Below are positions 29,613-37,867 of a stretch of 64,000 bases of DNA, piece by piece. A model generated the notes under the pieces. It saw only the letters and a list, made by a program, of their open reading frames with translations. It was not told the origin of the DNA and searched no databases. The position numbers and the translations under genes are program-made. Numbering within the stretch: the stretch's first letter is position 1; each line of letters begins with the position of its first letter. This DNA comes from Cyanobium sp. CZS48M (GTDB taxonomy: Bacteria > Cyanobacteriota > Cyanobacteriia > PCC-6307 > Cyanobiaceae). The stretch lies in contig JAUCZK010000001.1 in NCBI GenBank assembly GCA_030373145.1, positions 393,165 through 457,164 of the forward strand, written 5' to 3'.

Positions 29613-29654
29613 CGCGGAATCGTAGGAAGGTGGGGCCCGTGGGCCGTACCAGCG

Positions 29655-30527
29655 ATGACAACCCTCTGGCGAGAGCGACCGGTGGGGGTGGTGGGCCTGG
29701 GCCTGATCGGCGGCTCGATCGGCCTTGATCTGACGGCCCTTGGCGTTGATGTGCGCGCTCTGGTGCACCGCGAGGCCACGGCGGAGCGGGCCCTTCAGCG
29801 GGGTCTGGCCACTCAGGTGAGCACGGATCCTGTGGTGCTCAGGGGTTGCGGGCTGGTGCTGCTGGCCCTGCCTCTCGATCGGCTGCTGGAGCCCCCACCG
29901 GAGCTGCTGGCGGCCCTGCCCAAGGGGGCGGTGATCGGGGATCTGGCCTCGGTGAAAGCGCCGGTGCTGGCGGTCTGGGAGCCGCTGGTCCCCCGCTTCG
30001 TGGCCAGCCATCCCATGGCTGGCACCAGCGCGGCCGGGGTGGAGGCGGGCCTGGCGAACCTGTTCCGCGGCCGCCCCTGGGTGGCCACCCCCAGCGACCA
30101 CACCGACCCCGCAGCCCTGGAGCAGGTGCGCGCCCTGGCGGGCGCCCTCGGAGCCCAGTGGCTGGAGTGCGCCGCACCTGATCACGACAGGGCCGTGGCC
30201 CTGATTTCCCACCTGCCGGTGCTGGTGAGCGCCGCCCTGCTGCGGGCGGCCGAGCGGGGCGCAGCGGCGGCGGCGCCCCACTCGGCGCTGCCGGCACTGG
30301 TGCGCGCCCTGGCCTCCAGCGGCTTCGCCGACACCACCCGGGTGGGCGGCGGCAATCCGGAGCTGGGCACCCTGATGGCACGGAGCAACAGCGCCGCTGT
30401 GGCCGAGGCGCTGGGGCACTACCGCCAGGCCCTCGACGGCCTTGAGGGCCTGCTGGAGCAGCACGACTGGGAAGGGCTGGCCCGGGAACTGGAGGGCTGC
30501 CGGGCCCTGCGGCCGGAGTTTCTCTGA
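29655..30527 (+). CDS. tyrA: Prephenate/arogenate dehydrogenase
   Basis: Oxidative decarboxylation step of tyrosine synthesis; cyanobacterial TyrA usually prefers arogenate with NADP. The 290-residue protein starts at the ATG at 29655 (MTTLWRERPVGVVGLGLIGG) with the dinucleotide-binding GLGLIGGS near residues 14-21. SHPMAGTSAAGVEAG, DHDRAVALISHLPVLVSAAL and GFADTTRVGGGNPELG are TyrA motifs that bind substrate. There is no fused chorismate mutase. Confidence 0.93.
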   Translation: MTTLWRERPVGVVGLGLIGGSIGLDLTALGVDVRALVHREATAERALQRGLATQVSTDPVVLRGCGLVLLALPLDRLLEPPPELLAALPKGAVIGDLASVKAPVLAVWEPLVPRFVASHPMAGTSAAGVEAGLANLFRGRPWVATPSDHTDPAALEQVRALAGALGAQWLECAAPDHDRAVALISHLPVLVSAALLRAAERGAAAAAPHSALPALVRALASSGFADTTRVGGGNPELGTLMARSNSAAVAEALGHYRQALDGLEGLLEQHDWEGLARELEGCRALRPEFL

Positions 30528-30535
30528 CCCCTGGC

Positions 30536-32089
30536 CTAGGCCAGGGCCAGGCTGCTGCCCCGCGCCTGCAGCAGCTGCCTGCAGGCCATCAACGCCGACA
30601 GGCTCACCCCCGCCGTGCCCTCGCCCGGGTGGATGCTGTCGCCGCAGAGCCAGAGCCCCGGCAGGGGGGTGCGACTGGCCAGGCCGAAGGGCCCGAAGCG
30701 GGAGGGGTGTTGACCCAGCCCGCCCACGAAGCCGAAGGGTCGCCCCGTCCAGCGGGCAAACCCCCGGGGCGTGGCCAGTTCCCGATGGCGCCAGGCCGTG
30801 GCGGCGAGCCCCAGCTTCTGCTCCAGGCCGGCCTGGATCCTGGCCATGGCCTCAGCCTTGGCCAGGGCATAGGCCCCTTTCTCCAGTTCCAGCCAGGGAC
30901 GCGCCGGGGTGAACACGCTGGCGATCACCGTGGCCTGCCCCGCCGGTGCCCGCCCATCCCCCTCGCGGCTCACCGACACAAACAGCGAACCGGGGTCACT
31001 CCAGTCGATCTGCAGATGGGCCGGACACTCCGCCGGCAGCAGGGCCCGCTCCACGGCGCCATAGAACACCAGGGCTCCGCTGGGGTCGGGGAAGCCGCCG
31101 ATGCGCTCGCGGTAGGCCCTGGGCATCGCCTCCCCCAGCAGATCAGCCAGGAGCTGGGGGGGCAGGGTGACCACCAGATCACGGCTGAGGCTGGTGAAGG
31201 GTCGCCCGCCGGGCCCCTGGCCCCGCACACACCAGCCCTTCGCCTTCGTCTGCTGCAGGCTTGTTGCCCGGTGGCGCAAGAGCAGCTGGCCTCCCTGGGT
31301 GGCCAGGGCGGTTTCGAGCCTTGCACTCAGGGCCTGCATCGAGCCCTGCAGGTGCCACAGGCCCAGGGGCGCCTGGGCCATCGACAGCACGCTGGCGCCA
31401 TAGAGGGCAGCGGTGCCCCCGGCTGGTTCCTGGGAGTAGAGGCGCAGCTGCAGATCCAGGAAGCGCCGCAGACGGAGATCGTCGCTGCAGCCGCTGAGGC
31501 GCAGCAGGTCAGCCACGCTGGCGAGCACCAGGGCACCACTGACGAGATTGGCGGGTCTAAGGGCCCCGAGCAACTGCCCCAGGTCCCAGGGGGTGCGGGG
31601 CGGCAGGACCGGATCACGCCCCGCGAACGACCAGTTGGCCCCGTGCAGGGCGGCGCAGAGAGTCCAGAAGCGCTCACTGCCGGGAAACTGCCGTTGCCGC
31701 TCCTGGCGCCAGCGCTCGGGATCCCGCCAGAGCTGCACGGGCGGATGGCCATCGCAGAGATCCACCACGCAGCCCGGATCGAGCGGGCTGGCCGCCGGCG
31801 CCTCGACCCCCAGATGGCGGAACAGCCGCTCGTGGATGCCGCCGGGCTCCAGCCCCGCCACCTGGGTGGCCCCCACATCGAAGACATAAGCGCCACGGCG
31901 AAAGGTGCCGGCGCACCCCCCCGTCTGGCTGTGGGCCTCCAGCAGCTGCACCGAGAGGCCTGCGCGGGCCAGCAGCGCGGCGGCGCTCAGCCCGGCGATG
32001 CCCCCGCCGATGACGGTGACGTCGTGCTGCACTGAATCGCTGGGGCAGGGGCTGACGGCCAAGTGCTGGGCGGCAGGGGCGGCCGGCAT
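30536..32089 (-). CDS. crtD: CrtI/CrtISO-family FAD-dependent carotenoid desaturase or isomerase (CrtD-like)
   Basis: A 517-residue flavoprotein. The N-terminal FAD site DVTVIGGGIAGLSAAALLARAG is followed by VQLLEAHSQTGGCAGTFRRG, typical of carotenoid desaturases and isomerases. The C-terminus has the second FAD motif LPGLWLCGDSIHPGEGTAGVSLSA. The short VFDVGATQVAGLEPGG segment matches the CrtD/CrtISO group. Likely role: C-3',4' desaturation or isomerisation of carotenoids (myxoxanthophyll-type); exact reaction is not certain and the symbol is tentative. It converges with tyrA (8-bp gap) and is divergent from the fructosamine kinase. Confidence 0.75.
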   Translation of the reverse strand: MPAAPAAQHLAVSPCPSDSVQHDVTVIGGGIAGLSAAALLARAGLSVQLLEAHSQTGGCAGTFRRGAYVFDVGATQVAGLEPGGIHERLFRHLGVEAPAASPLDPGCVVDLCDGHPPVQLWRDPERWRQERQRQFPGSERFWTLCAALHGANWSFAGRDPVLPPRTPWDLGQLLGALRPANLVSGALVLASVADLLRLSGCSDDLRLRRFLDLQLRLYSQEPAGGTAALYGASVLSMAQAPLGLWHLQGSMQALSARLETALATQGGQLLLRHRATSLQQTKAKGWCVRGQGPGGRPFTSLSRDLVVTLPPQLLADLLGEAMPRAYRERIGGFPDPSGALVFYGAVERALLPAECPAHLQIDWSDPGSLFVSVSREGDGRAPAGQATVIASVFTPARPWLELEKGAYALAKAEAMARIQAGLEQKLGLAATAWRHRELATPRGFARWTGRPFGFVGGLGQHPSRFGPFGLASRTPLPGLWLCGDSIHPGEGTAGVSLSALMACRQLLQARGSSLALA

Positions 32090-32114
32090 GCTGGCAGGGG
32101 TGGCAGGGCCGGTG

Positions 32115-33044
32115 ATGCGCGACGCCTGGGTGGGTTGGCTGGAGGAGACCCTCGGTCAGGGGGTGGAGCGTTGCCGGCCCGTGGGTGGCGGCTGCAGTCA
32201 CAGCGCCTGGGCCCTGGAGCTGAGCGGCGGCGGGCGGCTGTTTGCCAAAACGAACCAGGCACGGCTCCTGCCCGTGCTGGAGGCGGAGATGGAGGGTCTG
32301 CGGGCCCTGGCCGCGGCCGCCGACTCCGACCTGCGGGTGCCCAGGCCCTTGCACTGCGCCCTGGCGGGCTCCCAGGCCCTGCTGGTGATCGACTGGTTGG
32401 ATCTGGACCCTGGTGGATCCGGGTCAGGCACGGCGGCTCAGCTGGGCTGGGCCGCCGCCGGGGCGGCGCTGGCACGGTTGCACCGGCGCAGCGCCGCCTC
32501 CAGTGCCGCCACCGGCTCCGCCGGCTTCGGTTGGGCGCACGACAACTACATCGGCAGCACCCTGCAGCCCAACTCCTGGTGCCCCAGCTGGGGACAGTTT
32601 TTCGCCGAGCAGCGCCTGGGCCCGCAGCTGAAGTTGGCCGAGCACTCGGGCCGGGTGTTGAGGGGACGCCAGAAGCTGCTGGAGCTCACGCCGGCCTGGC
32701 TCGATGGCCACGGGGCTGTTCCCTGCCTGGTGCATGGCGATCTCTGGGCAGGCAATGCCGCCCGGCTGGCCCCCAGCTCAAGCTCGCCGGGCTCAGCCGT
32801 AGTGGCCCTGTTTGATCCCGCCGTCTATCTGGGGGACAGGGAAGTGGATCTGGCCATGGCCCAGATGTTCGCTGGCTTTCCGCCAGCCTTCTTCAGCGGC
32901 TACGAGCAGGAATGGCCCAGACCCGCGGGCCATTCGCAGCGGCGCAAGCTCTACGACCTGTACCACCTGCTCAACCACGCCAATCTGTTCGGCGGGGGCT
33001 ACTGGGGACAGGCCCAGGCCCTGATCGCCGAACTGGTGGCCTGA
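32115..33044 (+). CDS. Fructosamine kinase family protein
   Basis: A 309-residue kinase of the FN3K/aminoglycoside phosphotransferase fold that phosphorylates ketosamines to reverse protein glycation. Motifs: nucleotide lysine in RLFAKTNQ, GFGWAHDNYIGSTLQPN (family signature), catalytic loop LVHGDLWAGNA and the DFG-equivalent ALFDPAVYLGDREVDLAM. I take the ATG at 32115; GTG at 32112 is possible. The coding sequence starts just outside the divergent CrtD-like gene, so 25 bp must hold both starts. Confidence 0.92.
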   Translation: MRDAWVGWLEETLGQGVERCRPVGGGCSHSAWALELSGGGRLFAKTNQARLLPVLEAEMEGLRALAAAADSDLRVPRPLHCALAGSQALLVIDWLDLDPGGSGSGTAAQLGWAAAGAALARLHRRSAASSAATGSAGFGWAHDNYIGSTLQPNSWCPSWGQFFAEQRLGPQLKLAEHSGRVLRGRQKLLELTPAWLDGHGAVPCLVHGDLWAGNAARLAPSSSSPGSAVVALFDPAVYLGDREVDLAMAQMFAGFPPAFFSGYEQEWPRPAGHSQRRKLYDLYHLLNHANLFGGGYWGQAQALIAELVA

Positions 33045-33073
33045 GCCTGGGCCTGCTGGCGGGTGCGGGCGCT

Positions 33074-33454
33074 TCAGCCCAGGTATTCCTGACGCAGGGT
33101 CTGGAACTGGGACACCACACCGGCGCGCTTCTCACTGGTGCTGAGGTTCTTCCAGCTCCACTGGCCGACCACCACCAGACCGAGCAGTTCCAGCAGGCCT
33201 GGCACCACCGGCAGCAGATTGATGGTGTCGAGCACCCCTTTGATCAGCACCTGGGCAACGATCACCGCCAGCAGGATGCCGACGCCCTTGCCGATGCGGC
33301 TGACCTGGGACCAATCCACCTGATCCAGAGTCTGGTTGACCTTGGAGAGGATCTCGCCGTAGCGCTCGGTGAAGTTGGCGCCCGCTTCGCTCTCCGCCCA
33401 TGACGTGCCGGCCTCGGTGGTTGTCGGCTCCTGTTCGGTGGTTGCGTCGCTCAT
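33074..33454 (-). CDS. CAAD domain thylakoid-curvature-like membrane protein
   Basis: A 126-residue protein with an acidic Thr/Glu-rich N-terminus, an amphipathic segment YGEILSKVNQTLDQVDWSQV and two transmembrane helices (GILLAVIVAQVLIKGVL and LLPVVPGLLELLGLVVVG) followed by WSWKNLSTSEKR. This is the CAAD domain pattern of CURT1, which bends thylakoid margins. The second Met codon at 33454 is used as start. It converges on the fructosamine kinase and is divergent from the JAMM gene. Confidence 0.88.
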   Translation of the reverse strand: MSDATTEQEPTTTEAGTSWAESEAGANFTERYGEILSKVNQTLDQVDWSQVSRIGKGVGILLAVIVAQVLIKGVLDTINLLPVVPGLLELLGLVVVGQWSWKNLSTSEKRAGVVSQFQTLRQEYLG

Positions 33455-33500
33455 CAATGGAGTGGCGATGGTGTGAGAGTCAAGGGCTCAAGGTATCGGC

Positions 33501-34010
33501 ATGGACAGCGACTGGCCAGAGCAGCTGGCGGTTGATTCGCATCAGCTGACCGTTCTGCGGGCCGTGCTAGCCGCTGCGGCGCCCCAGGAGGGCTGCGCTC
33601 TGCTGCTGGGACAGCCCGCCCGCTCAGGACCTGGAACGCCGGCCCCAGCCCACGTGCAGCTCATCTGGCCCTGTCTGAACATCTGGCCGCAGAAGGAGCA
33701 GCGCTGCGGGCGTTTCGCCCTCGACCCCCGCGAGCAGCTGCTGGCCCAGAAGTGGGGACGGCCGCGCGGCTGGCAGGTGCTGGGAACAGCCCACAGCCAC
33801 CCCAGCTCGGCCGCGATTCCCTCCAGCACCGATTGCGCCTGGGCCTTCCCTCCAGCTCTGATGCTGATCCTCGGCGTTGCCGCTGAACTGCGCGCCTGGT
33901 GGATCGTTGAGTCGGCCGAGGGCTCCAGCGCCCTGCCGGCGGCACGAGAACTGGAGCTGATTCAGCCGGATGTCCGCTCCTTTCGGGGGGGCGAGGATTT
34001 GGGAGAGTAG
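33501..34010 (+). CDS. JAMM/MPN+ metalloprotease (M67 family)
   Basis: A 169-residue protein with a complete JAMM zinc-protease signature: Glu30 in QEGCALLLG, His98-x-His100-Pro101 in GTAHSHPS, Ser108 and Asp111 in SSTDCAWA, spacing HxHPx6Sx2D exactly as in active enzymes. Prokaryotic JAMM enzymes often cut ubiquitin-like sulfur carrier proteins to expose the C-terminal Gly-Gly or to remove a bound amino acid. It is directly followed, 51 bp on, by a MoeB-rhodanese gene, the classic genomic partner. Confidence 0.9.
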   Translation: MDSDWPEQLAVDSHQLTVLRAVLAAAAPQEGCALLLGQPARSGPGTPAPAHVQLIWPCLNIWPQKEQRCGRFALDPREQLLAQKWGRPRGWQVLGTAHSHPSSAAIPSSTDCAWAFPPALMLILGVAAELRAWWIVESAEGSSALPAARELELIQPDVRSFRGGEDLGE

Positions 34011-34061
34011 GAAGAGGTCCGCCGCGCGCGGTCCCCTCTGCGCTCCACGGCTATCTCGCCC

Positions 34062-35234
34062 ATGCTTCCTCCTGACATCAGCGGCGTCCAGCTCAGCCCC
34101 GACGAGGTGGCGCGTTTCTCCCGCCACCTGATCCTGCCGGAGGTGGGTATGGCAGGGCAGAAGCGTCTCAAGGCGGCTTCAGTGCTCTGCGTGGGCACCG
34201 GCGGCCTGGGATCCCCCCTGCTGCTCTACCTGGCCGCCGCCGGCGTCGGCCGCCTCGGCATCGTCGACTTCGACGTGGTGGATCACTCCAACCTGCAGCG
34301 CCAGGTGATCCATGGCACCAGCTGGGTGGGCAAGCCCAAGATCGAATCAGCCAAGGCGCGCATCCTTGAGATCAACCCCCACTGCCAGGTGGATCTCTAC
34401 GAGACAGCGCTCACCAGCGAGAACGCGCTCGAGATCATCGAGCCCTACGACTTGGTCTGCGACGGCACCGACAATTTCCCCACCCGCTACCTGGTCAACG
34501 ACGCCTGCGTGCTGCTGGGCAAACCGAATGTGTACGGCTCGATCTTCCGCTTCGAGGGTCAGGCCACGGTGTTCAACCTCGATGCCGAAAGCCCCAACTA
34601 CCGCGATCTCTTCCCTGAGCCGCCGCCGCCAGGCATGGTGCCCTCCTGCGCCGAGGGCGGTGTGGTGGGCGTGTTGCCCGGCATCATCGGCATGATCCAG
34701 GCCACCGAGGCCGTGAAGATCATCATCGGCATCGGCACCAGCCTCAGCGGCCGGCTGCTGCTCTTTGATGCCCTGGCCATGAAGTTCCGCGAGCTCAAAC
34801 TGCGACCCAATCCCGAGCGGCCGGTGATCACCGAACTCATCGACTACCAGGAGTTCTGCGGTGTGGGCGGCACTGCGCCGGGCCAGGAGGAATCCGGCAG
34901 CGTGCCCAGCATCACCGTGGCCGAGCTCAAGACCGTGATCGACGGCCAGCTGGAGGAGTTCCTGCTGCTGGATGTGCGCAACCCCCCCGAAGCCGACATC
35001 GCCGTGATCCCCGGCTCGGTGCTGATGCCCCTTGACCGGATCGAGAGCGGTGAGGCCATTGAGGCTGTGCGACGCCTGGCTGAGGGGAAACGGCTCTATG
35101 TGCACTGCAAGCTGGGGGGGCGCAGCGCCAAGGCTCTTCTGGCCCTGGGTCGCCATGGCATCGAAGGTGTGAACGTCAGCGGCGGCATTCAGGCCTGGAG
35201 TGAGCAGGTGGACCCTGCCGTGCCGATCTACTGA
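34062..35234 (+). CDS. moeB: E1-like adenylyltransferase with C-terminal rhodanese domain (MoeB/ThiF type)
   Basis: A 390-residue protein of two domains. Residues 1-260 are the E1-like fold: ATP-binding VGTGGLGSP near residue 45, IVDFDVVDHSNLQRQVIH, CDGTDNFPTRYLVND and MVPSCAEGGVVGVLPG. Residues 285-390 are a rhodanese with active loop HCKLGGRSAKAL. Such proteins activate the C-terminus of a ubiquitin-like sulfur carrier (MoaD, ThiS or CysO-like) and load sulfur on it. The JAMM gene upstream supports the sulfur-carrier pathway; the carrier itself is not in this window. Confidence 0.9.
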   Translation: MLPPDISGVQLSPDEVARFSRHLILPEVGMAGQKRLKAASVLCVGTGGLGSPLLLYLAAAGVGRLGIVDFDVVDHSNLQRQVIHGTSWVGKPKIESAKARILEINPHCQVDLYETALTSENALEIIEPYDLVCDGTDNFPTRYLVNDACVLLGKPNVYGSIFRFEGQATVFNLDAESPNYRDLFPEPPPPGMVPSCAEGGVVGVLPGIIGMIQATEAVKIIIGIGTSLSGRLLLFDALAMKFRELKLRPNPERPVITELIDYQEFCGVGGTAPGQEESGSVPSITVAELKTVIDGQLEEFLLLDVRNPPEADIAVIPGSVLMPLDRIESGEAIEAVRRLAEGKRLYVHCKLGGRSAKALLALGRHGIEGVNVSGGIQAWSEQVDPAVPIY

Positions 35235-35247
35235 GTGCCACTGCTAC

Positions 35248-36411
35248 TCAGTAATCCACTCCCCGCTTGAGGTCGACGCCGCGCTCGGCGTAGTGCTTGT
35301 GGCAAACCATCTCGGAATGCACACTGGCCAGATCGAAATAAGCGGGGGGATTTTTGCAACGTCCGGTGATGATCACCTCCGTTTCGGCTGGTTTGCGCAG
35401 CAGGGTCTGCATGATCGGCTCCACCGGCAGCAGCTCCAGATCAACGGTGGGATTGAGCTCATCGAGGATCACTGTTTTGTAGAGCCCACTGGAGATGGCA
35501 GCCCGGGCAATCTCCCAGGCTCGCTCCGCTTCCACATAGTCAATCGGCTGCTGCTGACCCCTCCAGACGATGGCATCGCGGCCGGAGCGCAGATGATCCA
35601 CCAAGTGGGGATAGCTCTCACGCAGGGCCGCGATCGCCGCATCTTCGGTGTAGCCGCTGCCGCCCTTCAGCCATTGCAGAATCAGTACGCGGTGGCTCTT
35701 GTCCTGGCTGATGCCCCGGCCGATCGCCTGCAGGGCCTTGCCCAGGGCGCTGGTGGACTTCCCCTTGCCTTCACCGGTGTAGATCTCGATGCCAGTGATG
35801 CCCTCACTGTCGTTGGAGCCGCGCCGGTGGGCCCGCATCTCCGAGTGGAGGTCGGCGAGTTGCACCAGTGATCGCGGCGCCCCCCGGCCGGTGACGATCA
35901 CCTCCATGCCCGCCGGCCTGGCGGCCAGGGTACGCACCACCTCCTCCACCTCCAGGAGACCGAGGTCGAGCACGGGGCTGAGCTCATCCAGCACCACCAC
36001 GGAATAGAGGGCACTGGCGATGGCCCCGCGGGCGATGTCCCAGCCGCGCTGGGCCTCCTGGCGATCGAAGCGGGTGGCCTCCTCGGCGCTGAAATAGTCG
36101 CCGCGGCCGGTGCGCACCTGATCGATCAGGTGGGGGAAGCCCTGCTGCAGGGCTTCGATTGCCGAATCCTCGTCGTAGGCGCGGCCTGGGCCCTTGAGGA
36201 AACGCAGCAGCAGCACCCGGGTGCGCTTGCGCTCGCAGATTCCCAGGCCGATGGTGCGCAGCACCACCCCGAGGGCGGCCTGGCTCTTGCCCTTGCCGTC
36301 GCCGTCGTAGACGTGCAACTGGCCGTGGCTGCGCTCATGGCTGCCGGCGGCCGTGCGGATGCCGATGGCGCGGGATGGCGCACCGGAGGCCGCGCTGGAG
36401 GTCGGTGCCAT
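35248..36411 (-). CDS. Tandem CobA/CobO/BtuR-like P-loop ATPase (two domains in one chain)
   Basis: A 387-residue protein made of two similar halves. Both carry a P-loop: YDGDGKGKSQAALG at about residues 35-48 and YTGEGKGKSTSALG at about residues 210-223. Both continue with L-x-x-I-G-x-G-I ... RVL-x-L-x-x-L-K-G, a Walker B VVLDEL/VILDEL and IVTGRGAP/IITGRCKN. Single-domain relatives adenosylate cobalamin precursors (CobO/BtuR). The duplication, with both P-loops intact, departs from the usual single-domain dimer. Corrinoid adenosylation is likely but not certain. It is divergent from larE. Confidence 0.82.
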   Translation of the reverse strand: MAPTSSAASGAPSRAIGIRTAAGSHERSHGQLHVYDGDGKGKSQAALGVVLRTIGLGICERKRTRVLLLRFLKGPGRAYDEDSAIEALQQGFPHLIDQVRTGRGDYFSAEEATRFDRQEAQRGWDIARGAIASALYSVVVLDELSPVLDLGLLEVEEVVRTLAARPAGMEVIVTGRGAPRSLVQLADLHSEMRAHRRGSNDSEGITGIEIYTGEGKGKSTSALGKALQAIGRGISQDKSHRVLILQWLKGGSGYTEDAAIAALRESYPHLVDHLRSGRDAIVWRGQQQPIDYVEAERAWEIARAAISSGLYKTVILDELNPTVDLELLPVEPIMQTLLRKPAETEVIITGRCKNPPAYFDLASVHSEMVCHKHYAERGVDLKRGVDY

Positions 36412-36457
36412 GGCCAGGCCTTCTACGGTTGGATCCTAACGACCCCTGCTCGAGGCC

Positions 36458-37366
36458 ATGCTCTCCCCGGCCCTCCATCCGCTGGTGGAATTCCTGCCAG
36501 TGCCTCTGGAGCAGGCCCTCGCCCGGCTGCGCCAGAGCGTCAGGGGGCTGGGCACTGCGCTGGTGGCCTACTCCGGTGGGGTCGACAGTGCCCTGGTGGC
36601 GGCCATCGCCGCCGAACAACTGGGGACCGGCGCCGAAGCGGTCACTGGAGTGTCGCCGGCCCTGGCACCCCACCTGCTGCAGGAAGCGCGCTCCCAGGCG
36701 GCCTGGATGGGGGTCCAGCACCGGGAACTGGCCACCCGCGAACTGGAGGATCCCGCCTACAGCAGCAATCCCACCGACCGCTGCTACGCCTGCAAGCGGG
36801 AACTGCATGGCCTGCTGGCCTCGCTCACGGGCGGCACGATTCAGGTGCTTGATGGGGTGAACCAAGACGACCTCGGCGACCATCGCCCAGGCATCCGGGC
36901 CGCCCGCGAGCGGGGTGTGCGCTCTCCTCTGGCGGAGCACGGCCTCGACAAGGCGGCCGTGCGCCAGATCTCCAGAGCCCTGGGTTTCCCCTGGTGGGAC
37001 AAGCCGGCCCAGCCCTGCCTGGCGTCTCGGTTTCCCTACGGCGAGCCGGTCACGGCCTCCCGTCTGCAGCGGGTGGCCGCCGCCGAAGACTGGCTGCGCC
37101 AGCACGGAGTGAGGCAGCTGCGGGTGCGCTGCCAGGGGGCGACCGCCCGTGTGGAGATTCCGGCCGATCAACTCGACGACCTGTTCAGCTGGTTGCCGCG
37201 CCAGGAGCTGGTGGAGGCTTTCCGATCCCTGGGGTTCGCGGCTGTCAGCCTCGATCTGGAGGGATTGATCAGCGGCAGGCTCAACCGTGAGGCGAACCTG
37301 CAGCCAGCAGCGCCGGGGCCACTGGCTTCGCCTGGGCTCAGGCAGCCAGACCGAGCGGTTCCCTGA
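36458..37366 (+). CDS. larE: LarE-family ATP-dependent sacrificial sulfur transferase
   Basis: A 302-residue PP-loop protein. The ATP signature [13 protein letters not shown] is near residues 36-48, followed by [11 protein letters not shown] and by [20 protein letters not shown], the family region holding the sulfur-donating cysteine. LarE inserts sulfur into the nickel-pincer cofactor of lactate racemase, but most genomes carry larE-like genes without larA. No larB, larC or larA are nearby, so the target is open; it may be a different sulfur-containing cofactor or tRNA. The stop overlaps the end of the convergent speD gene by about 29 bp. Confidence 0.8.
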   Translation: MLSPALHPLVEFLPVPLEQALARLRQSVRGLGTALVAYSGGVDSALVAAIAAEQLGTGAEAVTGVSPALAPHLLQEARSQAAWMGVQHRELATRELEDPAYSSNPTDRCYACKRELHGLLASLTGGTIQVLDGVNQDDLGDHRPGIRAARERGVRSPLAEHGLDKAAVRQISRALGFPWWDKPAQPCLASRFPYGEPVTASRLQRVAAAEDWLRQHGVRQLRVRCQGATARVEIPADQLDDLFSWLPRQELVEAFRSLGFAAVSLDLEGLISGRLNREANLQPAAPGPLASPGLRQPDRAVP

Positions 37367-37820
37367 CCTGTTCGCTGATCGAATCAGGGGTTTCCCGGCG
37401 GAAGCTCTTGAGGTTGCGGCTGGAGGCCTCCAGCTCATCGGCCAACACCTGACAGGCCCGCTCGGGCATGGTGTGGTCGCCACAGGTGAACACATCCACC
37501 GCCGCATAGCCCGACTCGGGCCAGGTGTGGATCGAGATGTGGGATTCAGCCAACAGGGCCAGACCCGTGACCCCCTGCGGTTCAAAGCGGTGGGTGATCA
37601 GATTGAGCAGGGTGGCGCCGGCACGTTTCGCTGCAATCGTGATGGCGTCCCTGAGAAAGGCTTCGTCGTCGAGCTTCTTGGAATCGCAGTTATAAAGCTC
37701 GAGGATGCAATGTTTCCCCACCATGTCGCTGGTCGTGGGGGGCTGGCTCGGAAGGCTTTGGGGGCTTTGAGCTCCACTCCATCCCGGGTTGGGGTGGAGG
37801 CAGGGCAGGGTCTGGGTCAT
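37338..37820 (-). CDS. speD: S-adenosylmethionine decarboxylase proenzyme
   Basis: A pyruvoyl enzyme making decarboxylated SAM for polyamine synthesis. The self-cleavage site [20 protein letters not shown] is intact, with the Ser that becomes the pyruvoyl group, and [13 protein letters not shown] follows. From the ATG at 37820 it is 160 residues, but only the part from [13 protein letters not shown] on is conserved (the prokaryotic class 1B size of about 125). The first 30 residues are Pro/Ser-rich. A further upstream Met exists at 37868. The 3' end overlaps larE. Confidence 0.9.
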   Translation of the reverse strand: MTQTLPCLHPNPGWSGAQSPQSLPSQPPTTSDMVGKHCILELYNCDSKKLDDEAFLRDAITIAAKRAGATLLNLITHRFEPQGVTGLALLAESHISIHTWPESGYAAVDVFTCGDHTMPERACQVLADELEASSRNLKSFRRETPDSISEQVREPLGLAA

Positions 37821-37867
37821 CGAATGCGGGCACACAGGACTGCACTCTACGCATCCCTTCAGGTTCA

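Noticed and set aside
28179..30464. A 761-codon minus-strand frame covering the helicase-like gene and tyrA
   Set aside because: The part upstream of 29612 is antisense to tyrA. The helicase-like protein begins at the ATG at 29612.
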